A stretch of DNA of 64,000 bases from Zizania palustris. Taxonomy: Eukaryota > Streptophyta > Magnoliopsida > Poales > Poaceae. Where the stretch lies: NCBI GenBank assembly GCA_019279435.1, contig JAAALK010000289.1, positions 9,182,342 to 9,246,341 of the forward strand, given 5' to 3'. Below the pieces are notes generated by a model. The model was not told where the DNA came from. It searched no databases and saw only the letters and a program-made list of their open reading frames with translations. Positions 24,021 through 35,810 of the stretch are shown here, piece by piece (the stretch's first letter is position 1; each line of letters begins with the position of its first letter). The translations under genes were made by a program, and so were the position numbers.

Positions 24021-24955
24021 GCTAATGCAACGATAAAATCAAAAACAAATAATGAAATCAAACATTCGAACTGATGCTTTTTCGATGATGTTCCTTTATC
24101 ATTAGTTCTTCAAGCTTGTTATTTACAGATGGTTAGAAATGAACATTAATGATGTAGTGATGCTAGCAACCGAAGGCGATAGAGACATAATAAGATCATG
24201 CAAAACGATACAAATTCTCAACCAAGATTGCATCAACGAATGCTTCCTATGCTAGCACAACCGCAAGGAACATCCTACATGCAAGTACATTTTTGAGTTC
24301 AACATGAATTTTACATGTTGCTTGGAAAGAAACCAGTTTTCAGTTTTTACTTTAACGTAAGGCTAGAGGCCTAAAACTCATCATGCAATCGTGCATTCTC
24401 AAATATCACCTTCTGACATTCATCATCTCCAATTTGCATTATTCTAAGGAAATTTCTACCTTAATGGACAATGTTCAAGCAACAAATAAATTTTCTCTAT
24501 GTCCGTTGTTTCCAGCTATACACCTAAACCACCTACCACTAAATGCAACATGATAAAGACCAATGCAAAATACATGTATGATACAGAATGCTTGACATGA
24601 TACAAATGATGAATGATTTGTAAGTGAAGTAATGTTGAAAACTGAATTACTTATTGATAATTTAATTTGAAGTTTAACACCAATGCATATAACAGTGTAT
24701 ATGAGAAAGACAGAGATTCATAAAACATTATGTTTGAGTAAAAACTGTAAATATCAACATTTGAATGTGGACTTATTGGGAACATGGGATGATGTAGAAA
24801 ATAATAATTATGCATATGAGATACAAGCATCTGCATAACAATCTAACATAATAATTTTGACAACAAAAAATTGTTGCTAACACATGTGCAACAAATTTGT
24901 AAAGTGAAGAACATGTTTTGTGAAACCAAGTGATGTCGCACTGTGGTTTTTTGTC
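24021..24955. other. Unassigned AT-rich DNA
   Basis: No ORF, RNA gene or element end that I can support. Confidence 0.5.
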
Positions 24956-27213
24956 TTTGTGATGAGTGATTGATAAGGTTGATCGATCTGGAGTGATGAG
25001 TGAGTGGTGGTTTGCTTGCAGCGATGGTATCGATGTGTGGATATGGATTGTGTGCCGAGGGGATCGGTGTGCGTCGCATTTCGTGGTTTGGCTTGTCTCA
25101 TGTGTCCAGGGTGGAGATGCTAACCAACTATCAATGGCGGGTGATCAAGGGTCAAGCGGGAAGCTCGATGTCAAAGGATTAAGAAGGCCGGGTGAAGTTG
25201 GAGATGATATCAGGAGTGCACCGGGAGATAGAGCAAGACATGAACGGACAGATGATCGAGACAGAGTGGTGACCAAGTCAACGAAAGGGAGGCCAGTGCA
25301 AATGATCAGGCGGCTCGAGGGGATCGAAAGCGGGAGAGACTTGCTGGCGGTAGAGTTTACAAATTGGTGTCACATGTCGGCGATCGGGAAGGATTTGTCG
25401 GTTTTGGCTAAAAACCGTTGTATGAGAAAGTGTTTTTAAATTCCAATAAATATGAGTTTATTTTTCTGTTTAGTCGTCTAGATTAAGTGCAATCTTTTAG
25501 CATTTTTTGGAATTCTTAATTTTGAAAATATATTAAAAGAATAGGGTCAATGATGTAATAAATTATGAGTATACCTTTGTGTATTTTTCAGAATTAATAA
25601 TTTAGAAAATACATAAATGACAATTAGGTAAATACTTGGTCTTTTAACCCTAATGGCATTTTGGGGAATACCTTGATGGGCTTGCCTATATAAAGGACCC
25701 CATGCCCAAGGGTTAGGTAAGGATTTTGGCTGAACTTTTGGGGGCTACCAAACCACAAATTTTATTCACAATTTTCTGTCATTTTGTGCTGCTTTTGTTC
25801 TCAAATCTGGCGCTATATTCATTGTATGGCCACTGTTCTGCTTTTCGGATGAAACACACTAGCAGTCTCAGCAATCATTCTCTACTGAGAGGTGCTATGT
25901 AGGGAGCAAATAGCAGACACAAGTGCATGTGACTTATATATCTGGTTGTCTTGAGAATCAATATTCTGACTGGTTTTCTTTGGATTAAATACTTTGATTA
26001 TGTTCAATATTCTCCATTGATTCAACCTGAAACATTGTTTTCTGACCTGAATTGATTGTAGTCTCAGGTTTTGGTTATTTCACTGACAAAATCAAGAGTA
26101 TGCTATCCTGGTTATTTTCAGAATTCTGTATTTTTTGCACCTACTTTTGGTTCTATCTCTAGGTTATAGTTTTGCTACCAAACCTATTTTGCCGGATTCA
26201 CTACAGTATCAAGGTTTTTTCCTTGAAATAATATAGGAAGATTTGTTCCTGGTGTCGTTCTGGTTTCTTCTGCACTTCATATTGTTCTTTAGATTTTTGT
26301 TGAGAGCACTACCAGGACCTCACAGATCACTGTTGTTTGTCAATTTTTAGTCTTGGTTGTAAGTTTCAATCACTGCAGGTGTTCTTTGTTTTACCATCCT
26401 TCTTGCAGTATTCTTCTCTAATGTCTGATCAGAACGTCTGACTGTTTTCTGTTCTTCATGAATTTGGTCCATATCTTGCATTCTGTATTGGTGTGTTACT
26501 GTTCCTTTTTAGAAGAACATATTGCAGCACACATCATATTTTCTCTATATCAAGAAGCACTTTGTCTAGAACAAGCAGCATGTTTTAGCACCAAAGTTAT
26601 TTTTGTTGGATTCTCTACAGAATATTCATCTTTTGTTGTTTCATGTGGTTGTGTCAAGCACTAGAGGTTGAATACCTCTGATTTGTTTTTGAGAATGTTT
26701 TTGTTGGGTTGTGTGTTCATCCTGAATGTATTTTGGTCTTGTTCTTGAAGACTTGATTAGTACAAAAGTAATATTCAATCAGAACTTTCTTGACTATTTT
26801 GATCATCTAGTTGTGTACATAAAATCTTTTGTTTGTACTGTTTCAAAGGTTCTGATTCTGGTCAGCTAGTGCCTGAATATTTTCTGATTGTAAGCAGTAT
26901 CACTTTGCAAAATCTGCAACAGAGTTGATTCTGTTTGCTGTAATTGATCTAAGTGGATTAGATCATGCCCATCCATTCTTTTTAGTGGTTCATGATTTGT
27001 TTTTCACCTCAAAAATATTGAAACTGAAAACTCTGAATATTGGAAATTTTTGTTTAGAGCTAAAACTTCATAAAAGTACTCATTCTTGTGAAGGTACTAT
27101 TTCCGGTTTGTTTCCGTGTCTATGCTGAAAGTTCAGACATAGTGTGTTTACTATGGTTTTATAAGTATACACTGTTCCAAATCACTTTGACTGAGATCAG
27201 TATGTTACTATGT
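24956..27213 (+). repeat. LTR-like sequence of a SIRE/Maximus-related copia, ends uncertain
   Basis: The core 25676-25720 (GGGCTTGCCTATATAAAGGA, then CCCATGCCCAAGGGTTAGGT) parallels the promoter of the copia LTR at 55051-55088 (GGGCTGCCTATAAAAAGGGC, then CCCAATCCCTAGGGTTAGGT). The T-rich 1.5 kb after it resembles the long R/U5 of such LTRs in composition and length. Left end unclear. On the right it stops at 27213, where a gypsy-like LTR begins. No coding sequence. Confidence 0.45.
25684..25694 (+). promoter_or_regulatory. TATA box in the copia-like LTR
   Basis: CCTATATAAAG, about 30 bp before the conserved GGGTTAGGT block. Confidence 0.5.
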
Positions 27214-27569
27214 GTTGGGGAATAAGTTTTCCCTTGAACAGGGGCCAAATGATGTCAGCATCCGAAGGCCTCAGGCCCGGAGCCTGACATAGCTGAATGA
27301 TGAAGACGAAACAAAGTCCCTCCTGACGAAGTTAATTCCAAGCAGCGGCCAGACTTGGCCTCTGGGCTCCCTCCGGAGCCCTTCGGAGTCCAACCTTTGA
27401 GATCCCTCTGGTTCCTTTTGGAGCCAAACCTCCGGGTTCCTTCGAAGCCCTCCTCCGAGAGTCAGTTCGAAGCCCATTTTGGAGTGCACTTGGGAGTGCC
27501 CTTCGGAGCACTCCTCAACTACCTCCGCATACAGGATTCCAGCAAATACTTCGAACCAAAAGAAATATC
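27214..27569 (+). repeat. Start of a Tat-like LTR, cut by the Tekay element
   Basis: Starts TGTTGGGGAATAAG, like the TGTTGGGGGAAAATG of the complete Tat LTR, and is rich in TTCGGAGC / CTCCGGAG words as in Tat-family DNA. It ends at 27569, where the Tekay 3' LTR begins. The remaining part was not found in the window. Confidence 0.45.
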
Positions 27570-28822
27570 TGTAAAGCCCATATTTAATAAAACCTAGTCT
27601 TTATTGAAATTTCATAGAAAATCAATAAAACAAGACGTTCATTACACGACCACGTACAATACACCAATCAATCGTGGTTCGTAGACCATATTATTACAAA
27701 AGAGTTAAATCAAAGAGAAACTAATAAAATAAAACTCCTAGATGAATGCCTCCTTCCAGTCTCGTGCCTTGACTGGGTCGCTACTCCAGAACTTCATCCT
27801 CCTCGTAGTAGACGACCTCTAGTGGTGTAAGTCAATGGATGTGAGTACAATCGTACTCAGCAAGCCACTGAATGCATGTATAATGCAGAGTAATAACAAG
27901 GAAGGTAGTGGCTTACTTTTGCGGAAAAGAATATTTGTAAAGCATTTAATGTAGGCATATTATTAGTATAGAAAATTAAACATGTGTAATGCATCATCTT
28001 CTAACTCGAGAGGTACAGTCAGCCCACCCTCGCTCAACATTCCTTACATGCCATGAATCACACAATCATTCAAACAGAAGTAACCTAACTACGGTGAACA
28101 TTTCCCAACCAGCCCTTGACCATGGGCACATCTTTTCAAAAGACTATACTCTAATTAGAGGTGTACTATTGTACCCACAAGGCACGCACTCATCCATGCA
28201 CACCAAAGTGTACGAGGTGACCCATACCATGGGAACTCATGCCAAAACCTTTAGCATGGAACGCACCAATTCGATAACACCCTCTTATAGGTTTCATACG
28301 GTGCCCCAACGCGTCGAGCCAACACCGTACCCCCCTTGAGCCTCGTCGGTACAAGTCACCCGCTGGTTGCCCCTTGCCCCCTCCACTATGGAACTTCAAG
28401 TTGGTACGATCCATACCTCCAGTTAGGACTTACCCATTAGACTTATGGTTAGTACAGAAGTGCTTTGCAACAGATCCCACAGACCGGTCCTTATAGGGCC
28501 CTAGGTGCGACCAACCAATGCGCTAGCTTGCAACCGGAAACCACCATACTCATAACATATTGAAACATTTTATATATTGAAATATGTATTTATCCTAAAG
28601 GGTTTTTTACTTTATTATTTAATAAGAATAAGATGTACAAAATAAACATACTGTTTTTATGGCATAATTGTGTGGAGAATAAAAAGACAGATTTAACAAA
28701 ATTTGAATTGTCAAATTTGGAGTTAAATTGAGCAAGATATGAATTTTTAAAGTTTAAACTATTTTTCTGGATTTTTTAAACTGAAAAACAGTCTCTAGTC
28801 CACGGTGAACCAGGTTCACCGT
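27570..28822 (-). repeat. 3' LTR of the Tekay-type element, distal part
   Basis: Starts TGTAAAGCCCATATTTAATA, the reverse complement of the family LTR end, and carries the GACTGGGTCGCTACTCCAG block at about 27770. Interrupted at 28822 by the Tat element; ACCGT at 28818-28822 is its TSD. Confidence 0.85.
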
Positions 28823-29319
28823 TGTTGGGGGAAAATGCTTCACTTTCAGGACTTAGAGATTAACAGTTCAAAAGGACCTATCAGCTTCGGAGTTGATGGG
28901 CTCATACTCGAAGGTGGAGGAGTCGTTAAGCCGAAGGGTGCTTCGATCTACGATCCAAAGAAACCCTCAACAAGATATGAGGCTTCAGAGCCAAACGATA
29001 GAATTGATAAGATGTTTGGCTTATCTACTTGCTTTGAGTAGATTTTACCATTTTAACCCTATTCAAGGTACCGAATAGTTTCCACTATGTCGGTTGTAAT
29101 CAAGGGGTAAATAGGTCCTTTCCTTAGACGTTTTTGCCTATAAATACCCCCCTCCTTACCCTATAATGGGGATGGAATACCCAGCTATTCAAATACACAT
29201 ATTCGGACTACTTAAGCTATTAACCAATTTGGAGGCTTGAGATAGTCCTTACACACGAACTCACTATTTGTCTATTCTTGATCTCAGAGAACCTGTTAGC
29301 GTAATCTTTTACGCCAACA
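28823..29319 (+). repeat. 5' LTR of the Tat element
   Basis: 497 bp with TG...CA ends. A TATA box (GCCTATAAATACCCC) lies at 29137-29150. It differs from the 3' LTR by a few substitutions and small indels on reading. Confidence 0.93.
29139..29146 (+). promoter_or_regulatory. TATA box of the Tat 5' LTR
   Basis: TATAAATA, repeated at 40397-40404 in the 3' LTR. It would start the sense genomic RNA. Confidence 0.65.
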
Positions 29320-29321
29320 GT

Positions 29322-29339
29322 TGGCGCCATCCGTGGGGA
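29322..29339 (+). other. Primer binding site of the Tat element
   Basis: TGGCGCCATCCGTGGGGA begins two bases after the LTR. It resembles the tRNA-Asp/Arg-type sites (TGGCGCC start) used by Tat and Athila elements, not the Met site used by the other elements here. Confidence 0.7.
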
Positions 29340-29525
29340 ACCTAGTTCTAGAAGCTAGTTCTCTACTGGTGACTGCACTTCGAAGAGCACTTACGGAGGG
29401 AGCCTCGAAGTCTCAAGATTCTGTGGACCCTTCGGTAAGGGGCTTCCTAGTGCGGTTCGAAGGCCTTCCCTCGCCTTCCCAAACCAATCGAAGTCCTCTG
29501 TCTTCGGACCTCTCCGTTACTAGCT

Positions 29526-30790
29526 ATGCCTCCCAAGCGAAGCCAAGCCTCGGGTCCTCTCCGAAGGTCCCCTCGGACCAACGGAGCCGGACCCTCGGCT
29601 GTTCCAACAGTTCCCGAGGGTGCCGCTGGGCGTCGAGTTCCCAGAGGCCCTCGGGCTCCTCCTACGGTGCTCCAAACTGATTATGTCAGTTCCCAAGACC
29701 CGGAGCTACCCTCCGAGGAAGACGAAGACCTTCCTGAGGCCGAAGCTACTCAGATAGCCCGGCTTTAGGAGGAAGATGCTAGATGGAGGCAAGAGGCTGT
29801 TGATTGCCTCCGCTCCCAAGCCTCCACCGAGACTCCAGAAGGGCCCCAAGACAGTGGTGCTCGCAATCTTCCCCAAGCTGTTCAAGTCCCGGAGGAGGCT
29901 GAGAACGCATCTTTCGACGATGAGTCTCCGCTACATTCAGACTTGCAAAGGGTGCCTTTCGATCCCAGGTTCAAGGCCTCGAAGTTGCACAAGTACTCCG
30001 GTGGGTCAGACCCCAGAGAATTCGCTCGCTCATACGCCCTGGCGATAGAAGTAAGCGGAGGGGTGCGCAACACTATGGCAAAGTGTTTCCCCCTCGCTCT
30101 CGAAGGAGTGGCGCTCCGATGGTTCTGGTCCTTGAAGCCAGGATCAAGCAGATCGTGGGAGTAGTTGAAGAGGAAGTTCGTAAGAAACTTCTAGGGTACC
30201 TTCGTGGCTCCAATGTCGACAGGGAGCTTGTTCCAGTTGAAGCAGCGAGCGGGAGAAACACTTCGAGAATACTTCACGCGCTTCGCCCACACCAAGTCAC
30301 AGATCAAGGGACTGTCTACCTCTTCGGTAGTCGACGCCACCCGCGAAGGGGTGCTAAACCCCAATCTCCTCAGAAAGCTCCAGCGGAAGCCTGTGACATC
30401 TGTGGCACAACTGATGGCATACTTCGAACAGTATGCCAAGGCAGAGGAGGGCTGCCTTCGATGGGCCGTAGCACCCGCACCTGCCCTCCAAGAAGTGAAG
30501 ACGGAGCCCGAAGCCTCAGCTTCTCTGCAACCCCCTCAAGACAATCGCTTCAGCGATCACGGGCAAGGAAAGAAGCATTTCCGTTCGGAGGTGTTAAGCA
30601 TCGCACCCTCCATTCCGAAGGCACCTGCCAATTATTAGCAGGCGCAAGGCTTCAGGGTTGGAGTGCCGAAGCCTCAAGAAAGAGTACCTGGCAGGCGCTA
30701 GAGTGTTTTCTGCTGCGTGCATGGCGACAATAGAAGCCATGACACAAAGGACTGCAAGTCGGTGTTAACCCTTCGGGGTGAATACCTATG
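29526..30790 (+). pseudogene. Tat element gag
   Basis: Capsid/nucleocapsid precursor. One frame from ATG 29526 (MPPKRSQASGPLRRSPRTN), interrupted only by stops: 29766-29768, 30162-30164, 30192-30194, 30636-30638 and later TAG/TGA codons. The retrotransposon gag domain is at about 29943-30440 (FDPRFKASKLHKYSGGSDPR, MAKCFPLALEGVALRWFWSL, FQLKQRAGETLREYFTRF). A C-terminal zinc-knuckle-like CCVHGDNRSHDTKDC is at about 30710-30755. The same frame continues into protease and RT up to 32381, so gag and pol were a single frame. Confidence 0.85.
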
Positions 30791-32871
30791 ACGAAGTACC
30801 GGGCGGGGTACTTCGGATTGAACCCCTCCAGCGGCATGGTCGGAGCCTGTACAAATCGTGGCCCGAGCCGGTGTCCCCGAAGCCCCCATGCGACTGCCGG
30901 TGGCCAACATTATGCCACCACCAAAGAAGGAAGACCCCCAAGACCGTAGCAAGCGAGTAGTCCTGCCGATCTCCAGAGGGGGGACCCTCTGTAACATGTC
31001 CAAGAGGTAGCAGCGTGAATACGTCGGCGAAGTAGGGCACATTGGGACCTCGAGTTCCACGGAAGGAATGCCAGAATGGTCTCATGTGCCCATTTCTTTT
31101 ACTGCTAGTGATGCCGCGGGGATGAAGTTCCCCCATGCTGATCCCTTGGTCATTTCCGCAGATATAGCAGGGGTGGAAGTCCGAAGGATCCTGGTGGACG
31201 GCGGGAGCTCGGCAGACATACTTTTTGTCTAGGCCTTCGATCAAATGTGCATACCTCGGAAGCATCTACTTCCAGTGGCCCGGCCACTTCAAGGCTTCAT
31301 AGGTCCGCCTCTCGATGCCCTCGGCCAAATAGGCCTAGAGGTTGCTTTTGGAGAGGGGCCTTTGGCCAGGGTGGAGGAGGTGATCTTCGACGTCGTCGAC
31401 GCCCCCTATGCTTACAACGCAATCTTTGGGCGAGGGATGCTGAACCAATTCGGAGCTATAGCGCATCACAACTATCTCTGTCTCAAAATGCCCACGCAAG
31501 GTGGAGTTCTTACTGTTTCAGGAGACCAAGCTATAGCCCGAAGGATGGAGTATGGTCACGGCCAGCCGTTGGACCCCCGGCAAGTGCACAGTGTGACAGA
31601 GCGCGCAGAAGAAGTTCTGGAGGCTTCGAACTCTTCGAAGGGGCTGTCCCTTAAACCAAGCCCAGAAGGTGATGTCGTGACGAAGATAATTTCAAAGGAT
31701 GGCAAAGAATACCCAATACAATTTGGCAAGGGGCTATCCCCAGAGATAGATGCCTCGTTGGAAGAAGTCGTCAAGCAAAACTTGGACGTCTTTGCCTGGA
31801 CTGACCAAGACATCACCGGGGTTGATCGGAGTATCATCAAGCATAGCTTGCTCATCAACCCGAAGGCCAAGCCCATGCGCCAGGGGCTCCGTAAACTGTC
31901 TGCGGAAAGGGCATGCCTTGCCAAGATCGAAGTAGAAAAATTGTTAAAGGCTGGCATCATCTGGAAGGTAGCCCATACCGAGTGGTTGGCAAACCCCGTT
32001 TTTGTAAGGAAGAAGGACTCGGGAAAGTGGCGCATGTGTATCGACTTTACTTCATTAAATAAAGCATGCCCACGAGACCCCTACCCTATGCCCCGAATAG
32101 ACCATCTAGTGGATTCCACAGCTGGCGCCGAATTGCTAAGCTTCCTCGATGCTTACTCCGGATATCATCAAGTCTGGCTAAAGCATGAAGACGAAGCCAA
32201 GACAAGTTTCATAACTCCTTCCAGGGTATTTTGTTATGTAAGAATGCCTTTTGTCTTGTGGAATGCTGGAGCCACATTTTCACGTTTAATAGCTAAAGCT
32301 CTAGGTCACCAAATAGGCTGGAATGTCAAAGCCTATATGGATGACATTGTAATAAAAAAGTGCTCAAAAGCACCAGCATAATCTTGACTTAGCTGAAACA
32401 TTTGAGAGCCTCCGAGCATGTGGAGTACGGCTCAACCCTGAAAAATGTATATTCAGGGCGCAAGCAGGAAAACTGCTAGGGTACTTAGTTTCGAGCAGGG
32501 GAATCGAAGCTAGCCCAACGCAGATAAGTGCACTGGAAAGAATGGCTCCACCGAAAAATTTGAAGCAAGTCCAGAAGCTAGCAGGAAGGCTTGCAACTCT
32601 TAGCAGATTCCTGGCCAGGTCAGTAGAACGAAGCCTCCCAATCTTCAAAGCCTTAAAGGGGTCCGAAAGCTTCATTTGGACACCGGAGTGCCAGAAGAGC
32701 TTCGATGATATCAAAGCATACCTCAGAAGCCTGTCAACGCTTACTGTGCCACTCCCGGAGGAAACACTCATCCTTTATCTTGCAGCAACAGGCTCCGCAG
32801 TAAGTGCAGTACTGGTCAGGGAAGTTGAGCTTAAGGGAAAGCTGGTGCAGAACCTAATTTATTTGTTTTAG
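30791..32871 (+). pseudogene. Tat element protease and reverse transcriptase
   Basis: Continues the gag frame. Protease: RRILVDGGSSADILFV at about 31180-31233, with the Asp kept and a TAG directly after. A long conserved stretch follows to about 31850. RT at 31880-32370 has WRMCIDFTSLNKACPRDPYP, LLSFLDAYSGYHQVWL, SFITPSRVFCYVRMPFVLWN and AYMDDIVIK (catalytic YMDD). A one-base shift in an A-run near 32356-32361 moves the remainder to the next frame (32379-32871, CGVRLNPEKCIFRAQAGKLL to SAVSAVLVREVELKG, the connection domain and degenerate first RNase H). Substitutions such as GLR to VLW in the MPF motif and at least two stops mark it as defective. Confidence 0.9.
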
Positions 32872-33083
32872 AAGCTTTGTCCAGAGCTAAGATAAGATAC
32901 TCCGAGCTCGAGAAATTTGCCTATGCCCTGGTAATGACCTCAAGGAAGCTAAGGCATTACTTTCTTGCGCATAACCTAATCGTTCCTACCTCGTATCCTC
33001 TTGTTGATATGCTCTGAAACAAAGATTCTACGGGTAGTATCGTAAAATGGGCTGTCGAGCTAGCCCCCTTCGGAATTTCCTTC

Positions 33084-33875
33084 ATGGCAAGAACAGCTAT
33101 CAAATCCCAAATCATAGATGACTTCGTAGTAGAGTGGACTCCATCTGCAGTTTGGGCTCCGGAGGAGCCCTCCAAAGATTTATGGACAGTATTCTCTAAT
33201 GGAGCTTATGAGGCATCTGGTGCCGGAGCAGAAGCGGTCATTATATCACCGTCAGGGCAAAAGGCCATGTATTCTGCAAGGCTCAACTTTAAGACCACCA
33301 ATAACATCGCAGAATACGAAGGGGTCCTGCTAGGCCTCCGAAAGGCAAAGGCACTTGGAGCAGCAAGGATAATAATTAAAACAGACTCCCAAGTCGTCGT
33401 AGGGCATGTCGATAAAAGCTTTCAAGCAAAGAATCCACATCTAGCGAAGTACCTGGAGGAAATCAGCAAGACTGAAGCAGCATTCAAAGGATTTTCTGTT
33501 CGAAGTATCCCTCGAGCAGATAATCAACTTGCAGACATTCTAGCAAACGCTGCAACCAGAGCATTGGACCTACTGGAGGGTGCTTTTTATGAAGAACTAG
33601 TCAAGCCTACAGTCAATCAATTACCCTCCGCGGAAGTCCTTTGCATTCCAGCTGCAGATTGGCGGGTTCCGATAATGGATATCTTGCAAGATAGCGCAGA
33701 CTATTCAGAAGGTATGGATTTCCGAAGGTTACAAGCAAGGGCTAGAAATTATAATCTTGTCAATGGACTGTTGTACAAAGCCGGAGTGTGTTCTCCTCTA
33801 CTCTGGTGCATCTCCCAACCCGAAGGCCAAGACATACTTCGGGCATTCACGAAGGTTTATGTGGAAGCCACTTAG
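33084..33875 (+). pseudogene. Tat element second (archaeal-type) RNase H
   Basis: 263-residue open stretch. WTVFSNGAYEASGAGAEAV is the start of the RNase H fold (usual FSDGA, here FSNGA, so the first catalytic Asp is changed). NNIAEYEGVLLGLRKAKALG holds the conserved Glu, IIIKTDSQVVVGHVDKSF the next Asp, and RADNQLADILANAATRA the last Asp. Two RNase H domains are a hallmark of the Tat lineage. The end, at 33750-33873, enters the integrase N-terminus. Confidence 0.85.
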
Positions 33876-34860
33876 CCCCTCGTGCTGTAGTAGGCAAAAC
33901 ACTTCGGTCGGGGCTCTACTGGCCGACAATTGTAGGAGATGTAGAGGAGTTGGTCCGAACCTGCCAAGGATGCCAATGGATGGGAAGACGAAGCCACCGT
34001 ACGCCAGTACCACTTCAAGTTATTGCCCCGGTGTGGCCAATGGCTCGGTGGGGAATGGACCTCATAGGCCCTTTTCTAATGGCCAAAGGCAGCTTGAAGT
34101 TTGTAGTGGTAGCAATCGAGTATTTTTCAATGTGGGTCGAAGCAGAACCATTGACTGCTATCACTTAAAGGAATGTGCAAAACTTTTTCTGGCAAAATAT
34201 TATATGCAGGTTCGGAGTGTCAAGGGAGCTAACTGTGGATAATGGAACCCAGTTCGAAGCTGACACATTCAAAGAATTGTGGAGAACTTGGCATTCAGTT
34301 ATGCTTCGCAGCAGTGCGCCATCCACAGTCCAACGGAGCTGTCGAGCGAGCCAACGGGAACATTCTCTCCGGCTTGAATCGAAGGATTGTCGGGTTGGCC
34401 TTGGGTTGTGGGTCGAAGAGCTTCCCAAGATCTTGTGGTCCATTCAAACCACTCAAGCCAGCTCCATAGGCTTTACCCCATTTAGAGTACTATTCGGAGA
34501 TGAGGCCATGACTCCTACAGAGCTCAGGGGTGGATCCCTTAGTGCAGTGCAACCCGGAGATGAAGATGACAGGAATACTTCGCTGGACTTGTTAGAAGAA
34601 ACAAGGCTTCGAGCTATCACCAATCTGACGAAGTACCAAGGCCAAACAAAAACATGGTATGACCCGAAGATAAAGTTGAACGAGCTTAGACCAGGTCATT
34701 TAGTCTTGTGAAGTGTAATAGCCCTGGGAAAGCTAGGAAATAAATGGAAAGGACCATATATTATCCTACGCTAAGGGCGCCCCGGATCGTTTAAATTAGC
34801 TAATTTAGAAGGGGAAGAATTGAAGCATGCATGGCATGCGGAGCACCTTAAGCGTTACTA
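33788..34860 (+). pseudogene. Tat element integrase
   Basis: N-terminal zinc region RTCQGCQWMGRR, then MARWGMDLIGPF with the first catalytic Asp (about 34040-34075), FGVSRELTVDNGTQFEADTF with the second (about 34210-34270), and QSNGAVERANGNIL with the Glu in a shifted frame (about 34330-34375). The C-terminal GPY/F-type part is at 34650-34790 and a tail (HAWHAEHLKRYY) ends at about 34865. Frameshifts near 33800, 34170 and 34290, plus stops. DNA strand transfer enzyme in the intact family; inactive here. Confidence 0.85.
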
Positions 34861-34865
34861 CGCTT

Positions 34866-35080
34866 AGGGGCTCCTTGTAATCACTTGTAAAATTTCCTTT
34901 TCTAAATAAAGTGGAGGGTCGAATCTTGTTTTCTCTTCGAATATCCCTTACTCCTGGTGGACGCATCAGGAGGACGGAGATGCTTGCGGAGTCAAGCATC
35001 TTTCTAAGGACCCGGGCAACAACCTCCGAACCATGGGTTCAAAGGCTTTGCTGCCAGCCTACGGATTTCAGGCTCTAGCT
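34866..35080. other. Spacer after integrase
   Basis: Non-coding; an AAATAAAG signal-like motif occurs at 34903-34910. It leads into the tandem repeat. Confidence 0.5.
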
Positions 35081-35545
35081 TGTTAGGATCTGTAGAAGAG
35101 TCTAAGGACTTTAAAATAACAGATTTTCGGCCTACGGGTTCAAAGTATCTGTAAAAGAGCCGAAGGTGGCCAGCCTACGGATTCTAGGCTCTGTCTTGTT
35201 AGGATCTGTAGAAGAGTCTAAGGACTTTAAAAGAACAGATTTCCGGCCTATGGGTTCGAAGTATATGTAAAAGAGCCGAAGGTGGCCAGCCTACGGATTC
35301 TAGGCTCCGGCTTGTTAGGATCTGTAGAAGAGTCTAAGGACTTTAAAAGAACAGATTTCCGGCCTACAAGTTCGAAGTATCTGTAAAAGAGCCAAAGGTG
35401 GCCAGCCTACGGATTCCACGCTCCAGCTTGTTAGGATACGTAGAAGAGTCAAAGGACTTTAAAGATAAACAGATTTCCGGTCTACGGGTTCGAAGCATCT
35501 GTAAAAGAGTCGAAGGTGACCAAACAATAAGGTTTCAAGGCTCCG
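35081..35545 (+). repeat. Tandem repeat, 116-bp unit, four copies
   Basis: Unit starts TGTTAGGATCTGTAGAAGAG at 35081, 35197, 35313 and 35429: exact 116-bp spacing. Each unit contains GTCTAAGGACTTTAAAA or a near variant and the AAAGAGCCGAAGGTGGCCAG block. It lies between the converging pol and antisense genes. Confidence 0.9.
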
Positions 35546-35810
35546 ACCAATGAGACACTTTTAAAGTCCTAAGTGACTAGTATAAGAGCCTGCAAATATA
35601 GATTCAGCTCCGAAACTTAAAAAATCATAATACGAACTTATGTTCGAAGAACCCTACGAAAAGGTAAAATATGGTTATTAAGTATTGTGAGATCCATCGG
35701 ATTGTTGTGCACGTCATTGTGACCGACGGACCTTTTTCTCAATGCGTAAGGTCCCCCACCGATAAGGAGGGGTAGGAGGGTAAAAAATATTAATTCATCA
35801 TACTTTTACA

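Noticed and set aside
23978..24040. Helitron or MITE end
   Set aside because: Motifs resemble both, but no matching second end, hairpin or target duplication was found; kept only as a low-confidence note.
35081..35545. CRISPR-like array
   Set aside because: Direct 116-bp tandem units without spacers, in a plant retrotransposon.
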